A stretch of DNA of 30,832 bases from Trichothermofontia sp037445115 (GCA_037445115.1 JBBILC010000051.1:1-30832), one strand, 5' to 3'. Counted from the stretch's first letter, positions 15,461-24,092 are shown. Program-made: numbers and translations. The notes: generated by a model from the sequence alone, not told the origin.

Positions 15461-16057
15461 ATGATCACAGTCGATACATTTAACATCATTCAGGAGCGGT
15501 TTGGCCATTTTGCTAGCTGGGCAGTGTGGGCAGAAGAAGGTTGCAAACCGAAAGACAATATTGACGATCTTAGCATCTTTGATATTCAGGTGAACCCTGC
15601 CGTATTGGATATGTTGCATGGAAATTCAGTTTTTCTAGGCTTAAATATCTCTCGAAGAATAGAGCGTCCTTTTGGTAATTTTCATGATCCCCGATCGATA
15701 GCTACGGATTTTAAGATACGATATGCTCTCAAGGACACGCCATATTGGGGTTCTTACATGACAGACATCATAAAGGATTTTGAAGAAAAGGTATCTGGAA
15801 AAATGATGAGTTATCTACGACGTAATCCTGAATTTGAGAAGGAGAACATTCATATCCTCATGGATGAGATTAAGACATTAGGTGTATCTAATCCGACCCT
15901 AATTACGTTTGGAAGAGATGCAGAGAGTATTGCAAGACGGAATCTTGGTAGGCAGTTCAAGATTTTTGGGATACCCCACTATGCTAATTACATATCGAAA
16001 GAGGAGTATCGAAAACGGATAACGTCCTTACTGCCTGAACTAAAAAAGATCAAGTAG
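15461..16057 (+). CDS. Uracil-DNA-glycosylase-superfamily-like protein
   Basis: 198 residues. The order of motifs suggests the uracil-DNA glycosylase fold: VFLGLNIS (57-64) in the place of the GQDPY/GLNP loop, WGSYMTDIIK (96-105) like the 'GAYVTD' segment, TLITFGRDA (146-154) at a central strand, and IPHYANY (171-177) in the place of the histidine-bearing HP(S/N) loop. Charged helices (PEFEKENIHILMDEIK) lie between. I recall similar hypothetical proteins in bacteria annotated as UDG-family but cannot confirm activity on uracil. It starts 12 bases after the DUF433 gene and is probably in the same transcript. Confidence 0.55.
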   Translation: MITVDTFNIIQERFGHFASWAVWAEEGCKPKDNIDDLSIFDIQVNPAVLDMLHGNSVFLGLNISRRIERPFGNFHDPRSIATDFKIRYALKDTPYWGSYMTDIIKDFEEKVSGKMMSYLRRNPEFEKENIHILMDEIKTLGVSNPTLITFGRDAESIARRNLGRQFKIFGIPHYANYISKEEYRKRITSLLPELKKIK

Positions 16058-16361
16058 CCGCACAAGGCAATGCAGAAAATTTAGTAGCTAATCTTGGATG
16101 TTATGTTGTTGAGTAGGGATGTAGAGTGGATCAAACCAAAGCTAACCTAACACTGGGTAGAGCGGAAGATCGCTTCTAGAGGAATAGTGTTGATAGTTGG
16201 TAGGTGCGATCTCATGGTCATGTTCGGGGGGCGTGATCGGTTAAGTTAAAGTAAATTAGTAGTGTATATTGGGGGAAATAGACGTAACCCAAGATTTCCG
16301 TAGAACAGTGACGTTAATCATGCCTACTAGTGCACAACGAGAGGGAAGAAGAAGTATTCTG

Positions 16362-16577
16362 ATGAGAAAAGTTGACTATGCTGCCATGTCAGACCAAGAA
16401 TTAAAACGATATTTTCTTGAACACCGTAACGATGAATCTGCATTTCAAGCCTACTTACAACGACGCAGACAGCAATCCCCAGGCATTATTGCAAAAGTAG
16501 GTGAGCCTGACTTTGATACCAAAATTCAAGCTGCCATTACTCAGAAATTACAATCTACTCGCAAAGAGCATGATTAG
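16362..16577 (+). CDS. DUF6887-like small protein
   Basis: 71 residues from ATG 16362 giving MRKVDYAAMSDQELKRYFL, then EHRNDESAFQAYLQRR. The pattern 'F/Y..MS..ELR.Y.L.HR.D..AF..Y..R' is that of DUF6887, a small cyanobacterial family often found beside DUF6888 as a two-gene unit. The open frame extends to 16269, but the family start and an A/G-rich tract before 16362 favour the shorter form. No DUF6888 partner is visible; the next gene belongs to a different small family. Function unknown; a toxin-antitoxin-like role is only guessed from the neighbours. Confidence 0.65.
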   Translation: MRKVDYAAMSDQELKRYFLEHRNDESAFQAYLQRRRQQSPGIIAKVGEPDFDTKIQAAITQKLQSTRKEHD

Positions 16578-16630
16578 CTTTATAGCAAAGAGTAAAATGG
16601 AGTAGCTGTGTTGAAATTGAGGGCAGATTT

Positions 16631-16906
16631 ATGACTGTTCGTCAGCGACGTTACAGCAAAGAAGAACTTGCTCGACGTGGGCAAGAACTTTATGAATTGG
16701 GTATTCGCCAGCAAGTCGAAGCTGGCAACCACGGGAAAATTGTAGCGATCGATATCGAAACCGGAGATTTTCAAGTCGATGAAACAGTCGTACCGGCTAC
16801 CAACAGGCTGTTTGAACGACATCCTGATGCTCAACCCTGGATAATTCGGATCGGTCATCGTGCTGTTTACCATTTTGGGGCACAGAGTCTGAAGCAAAAT
16901 CCATGA
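16631..16906 (+). CDS. Small hypothetical protein coupled to the aspartic-protease-like gene
   Basis: 91 residues, starting MTVRQRRYSKEELARRGQE. A basic helical N-terminus is followed by a beta-rich part containing HGKIVAIDIETGDFQVDE and WIIRIGHRAVYHFG. I recognise it as a recurring cyanobacterial protein found just upstream of small retropepsin-like proteins, but no function is known to me. The final ATGA overlaps the start of the downstream gene by four bases (16903-16906), which implies coupled translation as in toxin-antitoxin pairs. Confidence 0.6.
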   Translation: MTVRQRRYSKEELARRGQELYELGIRQQVEAGNHGKIVAIDIETGDFQVDETVVPATNRLFERHPDAQPWIIRIGHRAVYHFGAQSLKQNP

Positions 16907-17271
16907 TGCAGGGAGTTGTGAATTTACGATGTGAAGCAACGCTGACTGTTGCAGTTGGCAACGCTAGACGACAACTACAAGCGATCGCCGCTGTGATTGA
17001 TACGGGGTTCAATGGGTTTCTATCTTTGCCCTCTGCAATCATAGCTAACTTGAATTTACCTTGGAGTGGCTCTGATTTTGTCACTTGGGGTGATGATAGT
17101 GAAACTTGCTTCGATTTATACACTGCAACAGTGATTTGGGATGGGCAGTACCGTGAGATCGATATTGCAGACTCTGAAACGGAACCTCTTCTGGGAATGG
17201 CGCTGCTTTACGGGTATCGGTTACAGATTGGTAATGTTGAGGGAGGTATAGTTAAGCTTGAAGTTTTGTAA
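16903..17271 (+). CDS. Retropepsin-like aspartic protease family protein (clan AA)
   Basis: 122 residues. The single-lobed aspartic protease pattern is clear: AVIDTGFNGFLSLP with the catalytic D33-T34-G35, and the second hydrophobic-hydrophobic-Gly motif LLGMALLYGYRLQI near the C-terminus. Such small proteins would act as dimers, each giving one aspartate. There is no signal peptide. In cyanobacteria this short form is usually encoded right after a small protein like the one at 16631, and here they overlap by four bases. Target and activity are unknown. Confidence 0.8.
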   Translation: MMQGVVNLRCEATLTVAVGNARRQLQAIAAVIDTGFNGFLSLPSAIIANLNLPWSGSDFVTWGDDSETCFDLYTATVIWDGQYREIDIADSETEPLLGMALLYGYRLQIGNVEGGIVKLEVL

Positions 17272-17380
17272 TCTGATGTGAGGAAAATTTTTGAGATACG
17301 ATGTGGTTATTCAACTTAGTAATTTCAAAATTAGAGTATAGGTCACAATAGTATCATGGCACATACAATCCCATATCGTC

Positions 17381-17524
17381 ATGCAGAAGAGCAAATTTAT
17401 CTACTGGCAAGATGGTGACCTGTGGCTAGGATACCTGGAAGAGTATCCAGATTACTGGACCCAAGCGAAAACCAAATTTGAACTGCGGGAAAACCTGCTT
17501 GATCTCTATCAGCATCATGGATGA
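17381..17524 (+). pseudogene. hicB: Truncated second hicB
   Basis: 47 residues beginning MQKSKFIYWQDGDLWLGYLEEYPDYWTQ and ending LRENLLDLYQHHG. It aligns with the hicB product at 14601 over its whole length (most positions identical), but stops 16 residues early. No hicA follows; the next bases hold an inverted-repeat structure. It looks like a decayed copy that marks the other side of the small-gene island. Confidence 0.8.
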
Positions 17525-17546
17525 TAGAACATTAGGCGGCACTGCT

Positions 17547-17596
17547 GCTCCTGGCCAAGGCGGCTTGCCGCGAAGCAGGGTTACGTGACCAGGAGC
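17547..17596. other. Inverted-repeat structure, possible small structured RNA
   Basis: GCTCCTGG (17547-17554) pairs with CCAGGAGC (17589-17596), and an inner perfect hairpin GCGGC-TT-GCCGC lies between them. A run of T about 50 bases later (17649-17655) is not next to the stem. It lies between the truncated hicB and tRNA-Gly in a stretch of about 225 bases without a gene. Confidence 0.4.
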
Positions 17597-17750
17597 GGTA
17601 GGGGTGCTCCGACTAGCCGTACGGATTCTCTGGAAAAATTTCCCAAAATTTTTTTGCTCAGAAGTTCCCCTTTGCTGTTATGCTAGTAAAGCGCCTGAGA
17701 GAGGCCCTTCCCAAAGGAAAGCGGCTCCGAGGCCATACAACCTAACCAAT

Positions 17751-17822
17751 GCGGGTGTAGCTCAGTGGTAGAGCGCTTCCTTGCCAAGGAAGATGTCGAG
17801 AGTTCGAATCTCTTCACCCGCT
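17751..17822 (+). tRNA. trnG: tRNA-Gly (anticodon GCC)
   Basis: Cloverleaf of 72 bases: acceptor GCGGGTG pairs with CACCCGC, D arm GCTC/GAGC, anticodon stem CTTCC/GGAAG with loop TTGCCAA (anticodon GCC), T arm GAGAG-TTCGAAT-CTCTT, discriminator T. CCA is not encoded. tRNA genes are frequent integration sites, and this one borders the accessory island, but I found no second copy of its 3' end. Confidence 0.97.
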
Positions 17823-18079
17823 CTTAGTGAATTAAAATATGCTTGCCATCAATCTACCCCTGTGCCATTGCTGCGTGGAGATGATGCATATCACTGAGTG
17901 GCACGATGATGCGGCACTATAATTTCACTAGATATTGATATGAACGATTAGTTGATGGACAAGCGGCCAATAGGCATTAGTCTATCGGCAATCAGTCTAT
18001 AACTAGGGCACCGATCGCCAACGCCTACCAGACTGCCTCTAGCGATCGCGCCTGGATAGCATCATCGGAAAGTGCTGGG

Positions 18080-20242
18080 ATGAACATCGCAATTCGACGC
18101 ACGGCGATCGCGGGTTTGGGCATTGCCTTGGTCAGCTTTATCGGGTTAGGGATTGGAGCCTATGTGAATTTGCGCCGGTTTCAGCGAGCCGCCGCTTGGG
18201 TCAGCCACACCCAATCCGTTCAGATTAGCATTCGCACCGTCTTGTCCAACCTGCAAGACATTGAAACGGGGCAACGGGGGTATCTCCTCACTGGCGACTT
18301 ATCCTATCTAGCCCCCTATGATGCCGCCCTTTCCGCCATCGATCCGCAGATGGCTACCCTACGCCAATCCATTGACAACAATCCACGCCAGCAAGATCGC
18401 CTAACGGCCCTCCAACCCCTAGTGACCCAAAAACTTGCGATTACGGCAGAGCGAGTTGAGATGCGTATGGCCCAAGGGTCAGAAGCGATCCGCCAACTTG
18501 CAGAAGACCGACGGGGCCAAGACCTCATGGATGAAATCCGCAGTGTGATTGGGGAAATGGAGCGGGAAGGACTACGGTTGCTAGTGGAGCGATCGGCGCT
18601 GAAACCCTTGATTGTTCAGCAAACGATCATTTTCAGCCTCCTCGGCACCCTGGTGGGGCTGACTAGCTTTGGCCTGAGCGTTTGGTTGATCAATGAAGAT
18701 ATTCGCAGCCAGAAACAGGCGGAACAGGCCCTGCGCGAGAGCGAGGAAAAATTTCGCCAAATTGCGGAAAATGTCGGCGAGGTTTTCTTTAGCTATTCCC
18801 TCAAAACCCAACAGTTGCTCTACGTCAATCCTGCCTATGAGGGAATTTGGGGGCAGCCTAGGGCCGCTCTCTATCGCTATCCCCTGGCTTGGCTGCGAGC
18901 CATCCATCCCGACGATCGCACCCAGGTGATGGCCGACTTAAGGCAACTGCAACACGGTCAGGTAATCTGCCAGGAATACCGGCTTTGCCAACCCGATGGC
19001 TCCCTGTGTTGGATCTTCGTGCGTACCTTTTTGCTCCGGGAGGCAGCCACCGGCGCGATCACCCACCTGATTGGGCTGGCTGCTGATATCAGCGATCGCA
19101 AAGCGGCGGAATTGGCGCTGCAACAGGCAAACCAGGAACTTGAAACCAAGGTGAGGGAACGAACGGTAGCCCTCCAGCAACAAATAGAGTTTGCGGAACG
19201 CTTGATTCAAAGCTGTCCGATCGGGATTGCGGCCTATGATTGTGACTGCTGCTACACCGTCTGGAACCCGGTGATGGCGGAAATAACAGGGGTCGATCGC
19301 GCAGCGGTCATCGGGCAGCATATATTTGATGTGTTCCCCTTTCTGCGGGAGATCGGCGAGGAAAAGTACATTCAGGCCACACTCGCCGGTGAAATCACCG
19401 TCCTACCTGCCCATGCGATCGCCGATCCCGTCCGGGGGCGACAGGGCATTTATGCCATTTCCCACGTGCCCTTAAAGGACCCATCAGGAACCGTCACGGG
19501 CGGGCTAGCCCTATTTCGGGACATCACCCAGGCATACCAACTGGAAAAAATGAAGGATGAGTTTGTCAGTGTGGTGAGCCATGAATTGCGGACACCCCTC
19601 ACCGCCATGCGCTTTTCCCTGGACGCGATCGCCAAGGGCCGGGTCAGCCTTGAGACGGAAGGGGGGCAGAAAACCCTAGGTATTGCCATTAGCAGTACCG
19701 AACACCTGATTCGCCTAGTGAACGATATTTTGAATGTTGAGCGGCTGGAGTCGGGCCGGATCACGCTCCAGAAGGAACCCTGCGACCTCCAGACCTTGAT
19801 CACCCAGGCAGTGGAGCAAACCCAAGCGATCGCCGATCAGGCCGGGATTACCGTAAGGGTGGCGACCCCCTCGATCCCCTTAACCGTCGATCCGCACCGC
19901 ATCCTCGAAGTCCTCACCAATCTTCTGAGTAATGCGATCAAGTTTTCCCACGCCGGAACAACGGTTTGGCTCCGCGCCGAAGCGATCGTCGATACCCGCA
20001 CAGCGACCCCTGAAGCCCTGATCACTGTGCAAGATCAAGGGCGTGGCATTCCCACAGATAAACTCAGCCTGATTTTTGAGCGCTTTCAGCAGGTGGAAGC
20101 CGCTGATGCACGGCAAAAGGGGGGAACGGGATTAGGGTTAGCGATCGCCCGGAGTATTGTGCAACTTCACGGCGGACGGATCTGGGTGGAAAGTATGCCA
20201 GGGATGGGCAGTTGTTTTTACGTGAGCCTACCCCTGTCCTAG
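18080..20242 (+). CDS. Membrane sensor histidine kinase, CHASE3-PAS-PAS-HisKA-HATPase
   Basis: 720 residues. An N-terminal membrane helix (about 10-30) and a second at about 178-202 enclose a CHASE3-type extracytoplasmic helical domain with the typical DIETGQRGYLLTGD. Two PAS domains follow (about 222-345 and 366-490), joined by a coiled coil. The HisKA region VSVVSHELRTPLTAM has phospho-acceptor H501, and the ATPase domain has LLSNAIKFSH, VQDQGRGIP and GGTGLGLAIARSI. All kinase boxes are complete. No receiver domain and no response regulator gene adjoin, so it is an orphan kinase; its signal is unknown. Confidence 0.93.
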   Translation: MNIAIRRTAIAGLGIALVSFIGLGIGAYVNLRRFQRAAAWVSHTQSVQISIRTVLSNLQDIETGQRGYLLTGDLSYLAPYDAALSAIDPQMATLRQSIDNNPRQQDRLTALQPLVTQKLAITAERVEMRMAQGSEAIRQLAEDRRGQDLMDEIRSVIGEMEREGLRLLVERSALKPLIVQQTIIFSLLGTLVGLTSFGLSVWLINEDIRSQKQAEQALRESEEKFRQIAENVGEVFFSYSLKTQQLLYVNPAYEGIWGQPRAALYRYPLAWLRAIHPDDRTQVMADLRQLQHGQVICQEYRLCQPDGSLCWIFVRTFLLREAATGAITHLIGLAADISDRKAAELALQQANQELETKVRERTVALQQQIEFAERLIQSCPIGIAAYDCDCCYTVWNPVMAEITGVDRAAVIGQHIFDVFPFLREIGEEKYIQATLAGEITVLPAHAIADPVRGRQGIYAISHVPLKDPSGTVTGGLALFRDITQAYQLEKMKDEFVSVVSHELRTPLTAMRFSLDAIAKGRVSLETEGGQKTLGIAISSTEHLIRLVNDILNVERLESGRITLQKEPCDLQTLITQAVEQTQAIADQAGITVRVATPSIPLTVDPHRILEVLTNLLSNAIKFSHAGTTVWLRAEAIVDTRTATPEALITVQDQGRGIPTDKLSLIFERFQQVEAADARQKGGTGLGLAIARSIVQLHGGRIWVESMPGMGSCFYVSLPLS

Positions 20243-20256
20243 TCAGCCAGTCCTCA

Positions 20257-21435
20257 CTAGCGCACATCAATCCGGGCCAGTTGGGCACCCCGGTAATAGT
20301 GCAACACAATTTGCTGATAGTTATACCCCTGTTGCGCCATCCCATAGGCTCCCCACTGGCTCATGCCCAGGCCATGTCCAAAGCCCCGGCCAACGACTTG
20401 GAAGGCAGTGGGTGCAGCCGACTTGCTCTGTCCCCCTTTCGGCACCACAGCAAACAAGGTGCTGCGTAAACCGAGGGCATTGCGGAGATCCCGGCCACTG
20501 ATGGTGCGCTGTCCCGCTGTTCCGACCACCTTCATGGACACCACCCGCCCTTGGGGGGTTTTTTGCACAGGGGTCATGGAAATCACATTACCCACCCCGG
20601 AAATCAGGCGGCTCAGTTGGTCCTGCGTAAAATCCTTGCTCCATTGAAAAACGGGTGCCCCTTGATCAAAGTCGGGTACGCCCCGCAGATAGGGGAGCGG
20701 GTTACTCCACACATCCTCCACGTTCTCGGTATGACCGCCGGAGGAGGAATGGAACACGGCTTCGATCACCTGACCGTTGTAGGTTAAGACTTGGCCTGCG
20801 GTCGCGTTGACTGCTGCCTGGGTCGTTGGGGCCTCATCTTTCACCCCCCGATAGACCTGGGAAGACGTGGTATCGTCCACATCGAAATGGCGACCCGTGG
20901 CCTTTTGGCGACGGTTCAAGGCAAACGATCGCGCCGCAACGGCCTGGGCTTTCAGCGCTTCCTGGGGCCAGTTAGGACTCATCTCCGCCCCCAGCACACT
21001 GTAGAGATACTGCTCTAAATCCACATAGTTCACTGCGGCAAGGCCCCCATTCACGGGCACCAACAGCGTCCGGCCTCGATACCAGCGATCGCCAATCCAG
21101 ACTAACCCATCCCCACTCGGTTCTACCCAGATCTGGCCGGATTGCTTGCCCGCGAGGGAAACCATCCCCCCCTGGAGACGAGCCTCCTGGGCATTCATGC
21201 TCGACAGTTGGGCCAGGGTTTGGCCCGCCCCATTCCGCAGCGTGGCATTAGTCGAGGTCCCCACGCGAATGCGGCTAGCCCCGTCCTCCACGGCGACCCG
21301 TAGTTCGAGGGCCGCACTGGCGGGCGCGATCGCCAGAAACCAAAGGAAAAGGGAGAGCCACCAATGGCGTCTCCCCAGGGAAATGGATGGGTTGAGCAAA
21401 CGAAAGAGTGAAGTCGCGAACGGATTCCAGCTCAT
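20257..21435 (-). CDS. SpoIID/LytB-domain protein
   Basis: 392 residues with an N-terminal signal or membrane anchor (WWLSLFLWFLAIAPASA, about 25-41), so exported. The C-terminal two thirds is the SpoIID/LytB domain: VLGAEMSPNWPQEALKAQAV followed by AARSFAL, then EAVFHSSSGGHTENVEDVW and GRGFGHGLGMSQWGA. In sporulating bacteria SpoIID is a lytic transglycosylase that cuts denuded glycan strands; in cyanobacteria the homologues are presumed to act on peptidoglycan in the periplasm. The start ATG at 21435 has GAGGAG nine bases upstream. It is convergent with the upstream kinase, with only about 14 bases between the stops. Confidence 0.92.
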   Translation of the reverse strand: MSWNPFATSLFRLLNPSISLGRRHWWLSLFLWFLAIAPASAALELRVAVEDGASRIRVGTSTNATLRNGAGQTLAQLSSMNAQEARLQGGMVSLAGKQSGQIWVEPSGDGLVWIGDRWYRGRTLLVPVNGGLAAVNYVDLEQYLYSVLGAEMSPNWPQEALKAQAVAARSFALNRRQKATGRHFDVDDTTSSQVYRGVKDEAPTTQAAVNATAGQVLTYNGQVIEAVFHSSSGGHTENVEDVWSNPLPYLRGVPDFDQGAPVFQWSKDFTQDQLSRLISGVGNVISMTPVQKTPQGRVVSMKVVGTAGQRTISGRDLRNALGLRSTLFAVVPKGGQSKSAAPTAFQVVGRGFGHGLGMSQWGAYGMAQQGYNYQQIVLHYYRGAQLARIDVR

Positions 21436-21875
21436 GCTAACAGTCTCCTCACAACGGCAAGCTGAGTGATCGGGTCGTTAGAAAATCGGTCTGGTAGGCG
21501 GCCAACAAACTGACCGGAATCGACATTGGAGTTGGTGTAGTTGTTGCTAGCGATCGCGGCGATCGCCGTTCACGCTCGCTAAACCCGAAAGAAGCCGAGG
21601 GGTAAGTTGGCAATACCCACAATAAGCCAAATAACAAACGAAACAACAACACGGCCATCTCATCAAAAGACGCTACTACCTTTGCTGGACTTTGCCCCGT
21701 TACGGAAAGTTCCGGTAATGGGTGCTGACCCACCACCTAACGCTTCTGATTCAATGCCCCACCGAGATCAGTTAATGCTGGGCATATCCTCCAGATACCT
21801 ACGGTCTGTAGGCCCAGTTTACAGGAACTTTTGCTGCAAGTCACTAGGACCCAATGGAGCGCTTGGAGGGATGGG
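21436..21875. other. Gene-free spacer of about 440 bases
   Basis: Between prmA and the SpoIID-domain gene. A weak 95-codon open frame on the minus strand (21449-21736) has a hydrophobic stretch but no recognisable family or ribosome-binding site. The first bases carry the ribosome-binding site of the SpoIID gene; otherwise I see no clear repeat or structure. Confidence 0.5.
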
Positions 21876-22766
21876 TCATGAGCGCCGCACGTTAAAGCAA
21901 CACCAATCCTGACGACGCCAGAGAGTACCGACAACCCAGCCATTTTGTTCCAGGGCATCCGCGACGGGTTTGGCCTGATCCAACAACACCCCGCTGATGA
22001 TTCCCCAACTGGTGGGCTTGACCAGATCATTCAACTGGGGCAGCAAATCCACAACAACCTCCGCCAGAATATTGCAGAGAATGCCATCAATCGGTGTTTC
22101 CAGGATTTCATGCAGGCGATCGACGCTGCCTAGCTCCACGTGCAGGCGTTCCGCCACAATTTGGTTCAGATCCCGGTTGTTAATCGCCGCATGAACCGCC
22201 AACTCGTCAACATCCACGGCATAAATCTGTTTGGCCCCCAGGAGGGCCGCCCCAATACTCAGAATGCCTGACCCACAGCCAATATCGGCGATGACACTAT
22301 CGGTTTCCTCAAAGCCGAGGCGCATTTCCAACGATTCTAGGCACAGTTGGGTGGTGGGGTGGGTGCCCGTCCCAAAGGCCGCACCGGGATCAAGGCGTAG
22401 GAGCAGGCGTTGACTGTTGGCAGGGGGAGTGATCCAGGCAGGACAGACGAGAAAGCGATCGCCAATTTCCTGGGGATGCCAGTGATCTTTCCAAGCACTA
22501 CTCCAATCTTCCTCGTCAATCAGGTGCCATTGGACGATCGGAATGGGTTGTTGCATGGTCAGGGCGTCCTGACGTAAGAGCAACGACAGGGCGGAGAGAT
22601 CGAGGACCCGTGCTTGTCCCTCTGGCAGGTATGCCTTGACTAAACTGGCTGAACCTTTGGGTTCCGTAGCCGTGCCACGACAGCCAAATTTGCGCAGTCG
22701 CCAGAAGACCATGTCATCCAGCACTGGATCGCAAAGCACTTGAATTTCCCACCAGCTATTGGCCAA
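21876..22766 (-). CDS. prmA: Ribosomal protein L11 methyltransferase
   Basis: SAM-dependent enzyme that trimethylates lysines and the N-terminus of ribosomal protein L11. The substrate-binding N-terminal domain is followed by the methyltransferase fold with the PrmA signature LDPGAAFGTGTHPTTQLCLE, the SAM motif VIADIGCGSGILSIGA, the acidic turn IYAVDVDELAV and ILCNILAEVV. I place the start at TTG 22766, giving the conserved opening MANSWWEIQVL; the frame is also open to a TTG at 22790 (304 residues), and no ATG is available. AGGA lies 11 bases upstream of the chosen start. The gene stands on the minus strand between a glyoxalase-like gene and the SpoIID gene. Confidence 0.93.
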   Translation of the reverse strand: MANSWWEIQVLCDPVLDDMVFWRLRKFGCRGTATEPKGSASLVKAYLPEGQARVLDLSALSLLLRQDALTMQQPIPIVQWHLIDEEDWSSAWKDHWHPQEIGDRFLVCPAWITPPANSQRLLLRLDPGAAFGTGTHPTTQLCLESLEMRLGFEETDSVIADIGCGSGILSIGAALLGAKQIYAVDVDELAVHAAINNRDLNQIVAERLHVELGSVDRLHEILETPIDGILCNILAEVVVDLLPQLNDLVKPTSWGIISGVLLDQAKPVADALEQNGWVVGTLWRRQDWCCFNVRRS

Positions 22767-22875
22767 GGTTATGGGGGTCCTAAGTCTCAATGTTCAAGGG
22801 GAGCTAGCGTCAGCCTAGGGGCTATCCGCTACAAGAATATCAGGAAGTCATCGGTCGATCGCCAGGGTACCCAGG

Positions 22876-23325
22876 TTAACCCGGATCACAGCGAATCTCG
22901 ATCATAAACCCATCCGGATCGTAAACATATACCCCGCGACCGGTGGGGCGGCTAACGGGGCCAAGAGCGATCGGAACTTGGTGTTGCTGGAGAATGGCCA
23001 ACGCCTGATCAAACGCGGCGGGGGCGATATCAAAGGCCAAGTGGTTGGCACGGGTAAATTGCTGATCTGCGTCCGGACTCGGTGGTGCTAATTCTGGCTC
23101 CCAAAATAGGTCGAGCACCAGACCATCGGGAGTGACAAAATTGGCCACTTTCCCTGCTTGCACCAAATCCCGCAGGGTGCTGGGTATCTCATCCCCGGCT
23201 AATTCATGCAGGCCCAGCAGGGTGCCATAAAATTGGCGTGATCGCTGGAGATCAGCCACGTTCAAGGCCACATGATGCACGCGTCGGAGAGAACCAGTGG
23301 GTAAACCGGGTAGGGTATGATTCAT
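22876..23325 (-). CDS. VOC (glyoxalase/bleomycin-resistance fold) protein
   Basis: 149 residues from ATG 23325; the frame is open back to a TTG at 23400, but the extra part lacks conservation. Two VOC half-barrels are visible: HHVALNVADLQRSRQFYGTLLG starts the first and NHLAFDIAPAAFDQALAIL the second, with the last strand YVYDPDGFMIEIRC. Likely metal ligands are the His of VHHVAL, the His of ANHLAF and the Glu of FMIEIRC. The overall pattern is that of a metal-dependent lyase or dioxygenase of the glyoxalase type, substrate unknown. Confidence 0.85.
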   Translation of the reverse strand: MNHTLPGLPTGSLRRVHHVALNVADLQRSRQFYGTLLGLHELAGDEIPSTLRDLVQAGKVANFVTPDGLVLDLFWEPELAPPSPDADQQFTRANHLAFDIAPAAFDQALAILQQHQVPIALGPVSRPTGRGVYVYDPDGFMIEIRCDPG

Positions 23326-23445
23326 AGTGTTGCGATGCCAGTCAAGCAATGCCGCAATGCCATTAACCAGGAAAGTTAACTCCCTAGGCAGGTTAACCAA
23401 TCCGGCAATTCAAACAATCAAGATATATAGCAATCCTAAATCATA

Positions 23446-23547
23446 TATAGCAATCCCAAATCATTTGTAAGACAGACCAAGCCAGAATAACTACGGAGAA
23501 ATACTTCCGGCCATACCTCTTCTCATAAATCATCTAGGATTGCTATA
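23446..23547. repeat. MITE-like unit with inverted ends
   Basis: The two arms (23446-23474 and 23521-23547) are imperfect inverted repeats of the surrounding IS630 ends, with about 46 non-coding bases between them. The right arm supplies the last codons (YIAILDDL, stop) of the transposase gene, which suggests that the unit inserted into, or recombined with, the end of the IS. Confidence 0.65.
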
Positions 23548-24092
23548 TAAGAATTGCTGTACATGAAAAGCTTGGGAAAATTAAACGTCTGACGATGGGT
23601 TACCAACTCAAAGAGAACCTTGACCGCAGCTAACGAATTACATAAATGATAAAACTGCCGAATAAATCGTTTCCCTTGCAACCAAATATCCTCCATCGGA
23701 TTCTGGCTGGGATCATTCGGCGCAAAGCGAATACAAGTCACTCGCCACTCCGATGGCTCAAGACCACGATTCACCGACTCTAAATACGCCTTTAACTGTT
23801 TTGAACGATGATGGCTAGCCCCATCCCATAGCAAAGCAATCCGACGCCCCTCTTTGTGACTCGCCAGGTACTTAATGAACTCGATTGTCTCCTCCGAATT
23901 ACCCGCTTTGGCTGGCCTCACTAAACATTCACCACTAGATATGTCCACTGCCCCATAGTAAGTCTGCTGGCTACGCTCATTCGCAATTGGTACTTCAACG
24001 CGCCCCTCACTTTTCCCCCAAACATAGCCACATAAGTCCCCCCAACACAAGTGGCTTTCATCCTCACAATAGACGACTAAATCACCAGACAC
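23523..24092 (-). CDS. IS630-type transposase, catalytic part (second frame)
   Basis: 189 residues with the DDE catalytic core: D11 in YCEDESHLCW, D90 in ALLWDGASHH and E134 in PNDPSQNPMEDIW, the IS630 pattern. It is expressed only as a fusion with the upstream N-terminal part through a frameshift at a run of nine A (24136-24144 on the plus strand as T). The ATG start is formal. The last eight residues come from a MITE-like repeat arm, so the original C-terminus has probably been replaced. Confidence 0.85.
   Translation of the reverse strand: MSGDLVVYCEDESHLCWGDLCGYVWGKSEGRVEVPIANERSQQTYYGAVDISSGECLVRPAKAGNSEETIEFIKYLASHKEGRRIALLWDGASHHRSKQLKAYLESVNRGLEPSEWRVTCIRFAPNDPSQNPMEDIWLQGKRFIRQFYHLCNSLAAVKVLFELVTHRQTFNFPKLFMYSNSYIAILDDL

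Noticed and set aside
17751..17822. tRNA-Gly as an attachment site of an integrated element
   Set aside because: I found no direct repeat of its 3' end and no integrase gene in the window.
21449..21736. 95-codon open frame on the minus strand between prmA and the SpoIID gene
   Set aside because: Has one hydrophobic stretch, but no start signal or similarity that I know; could only be rescued by homologues.
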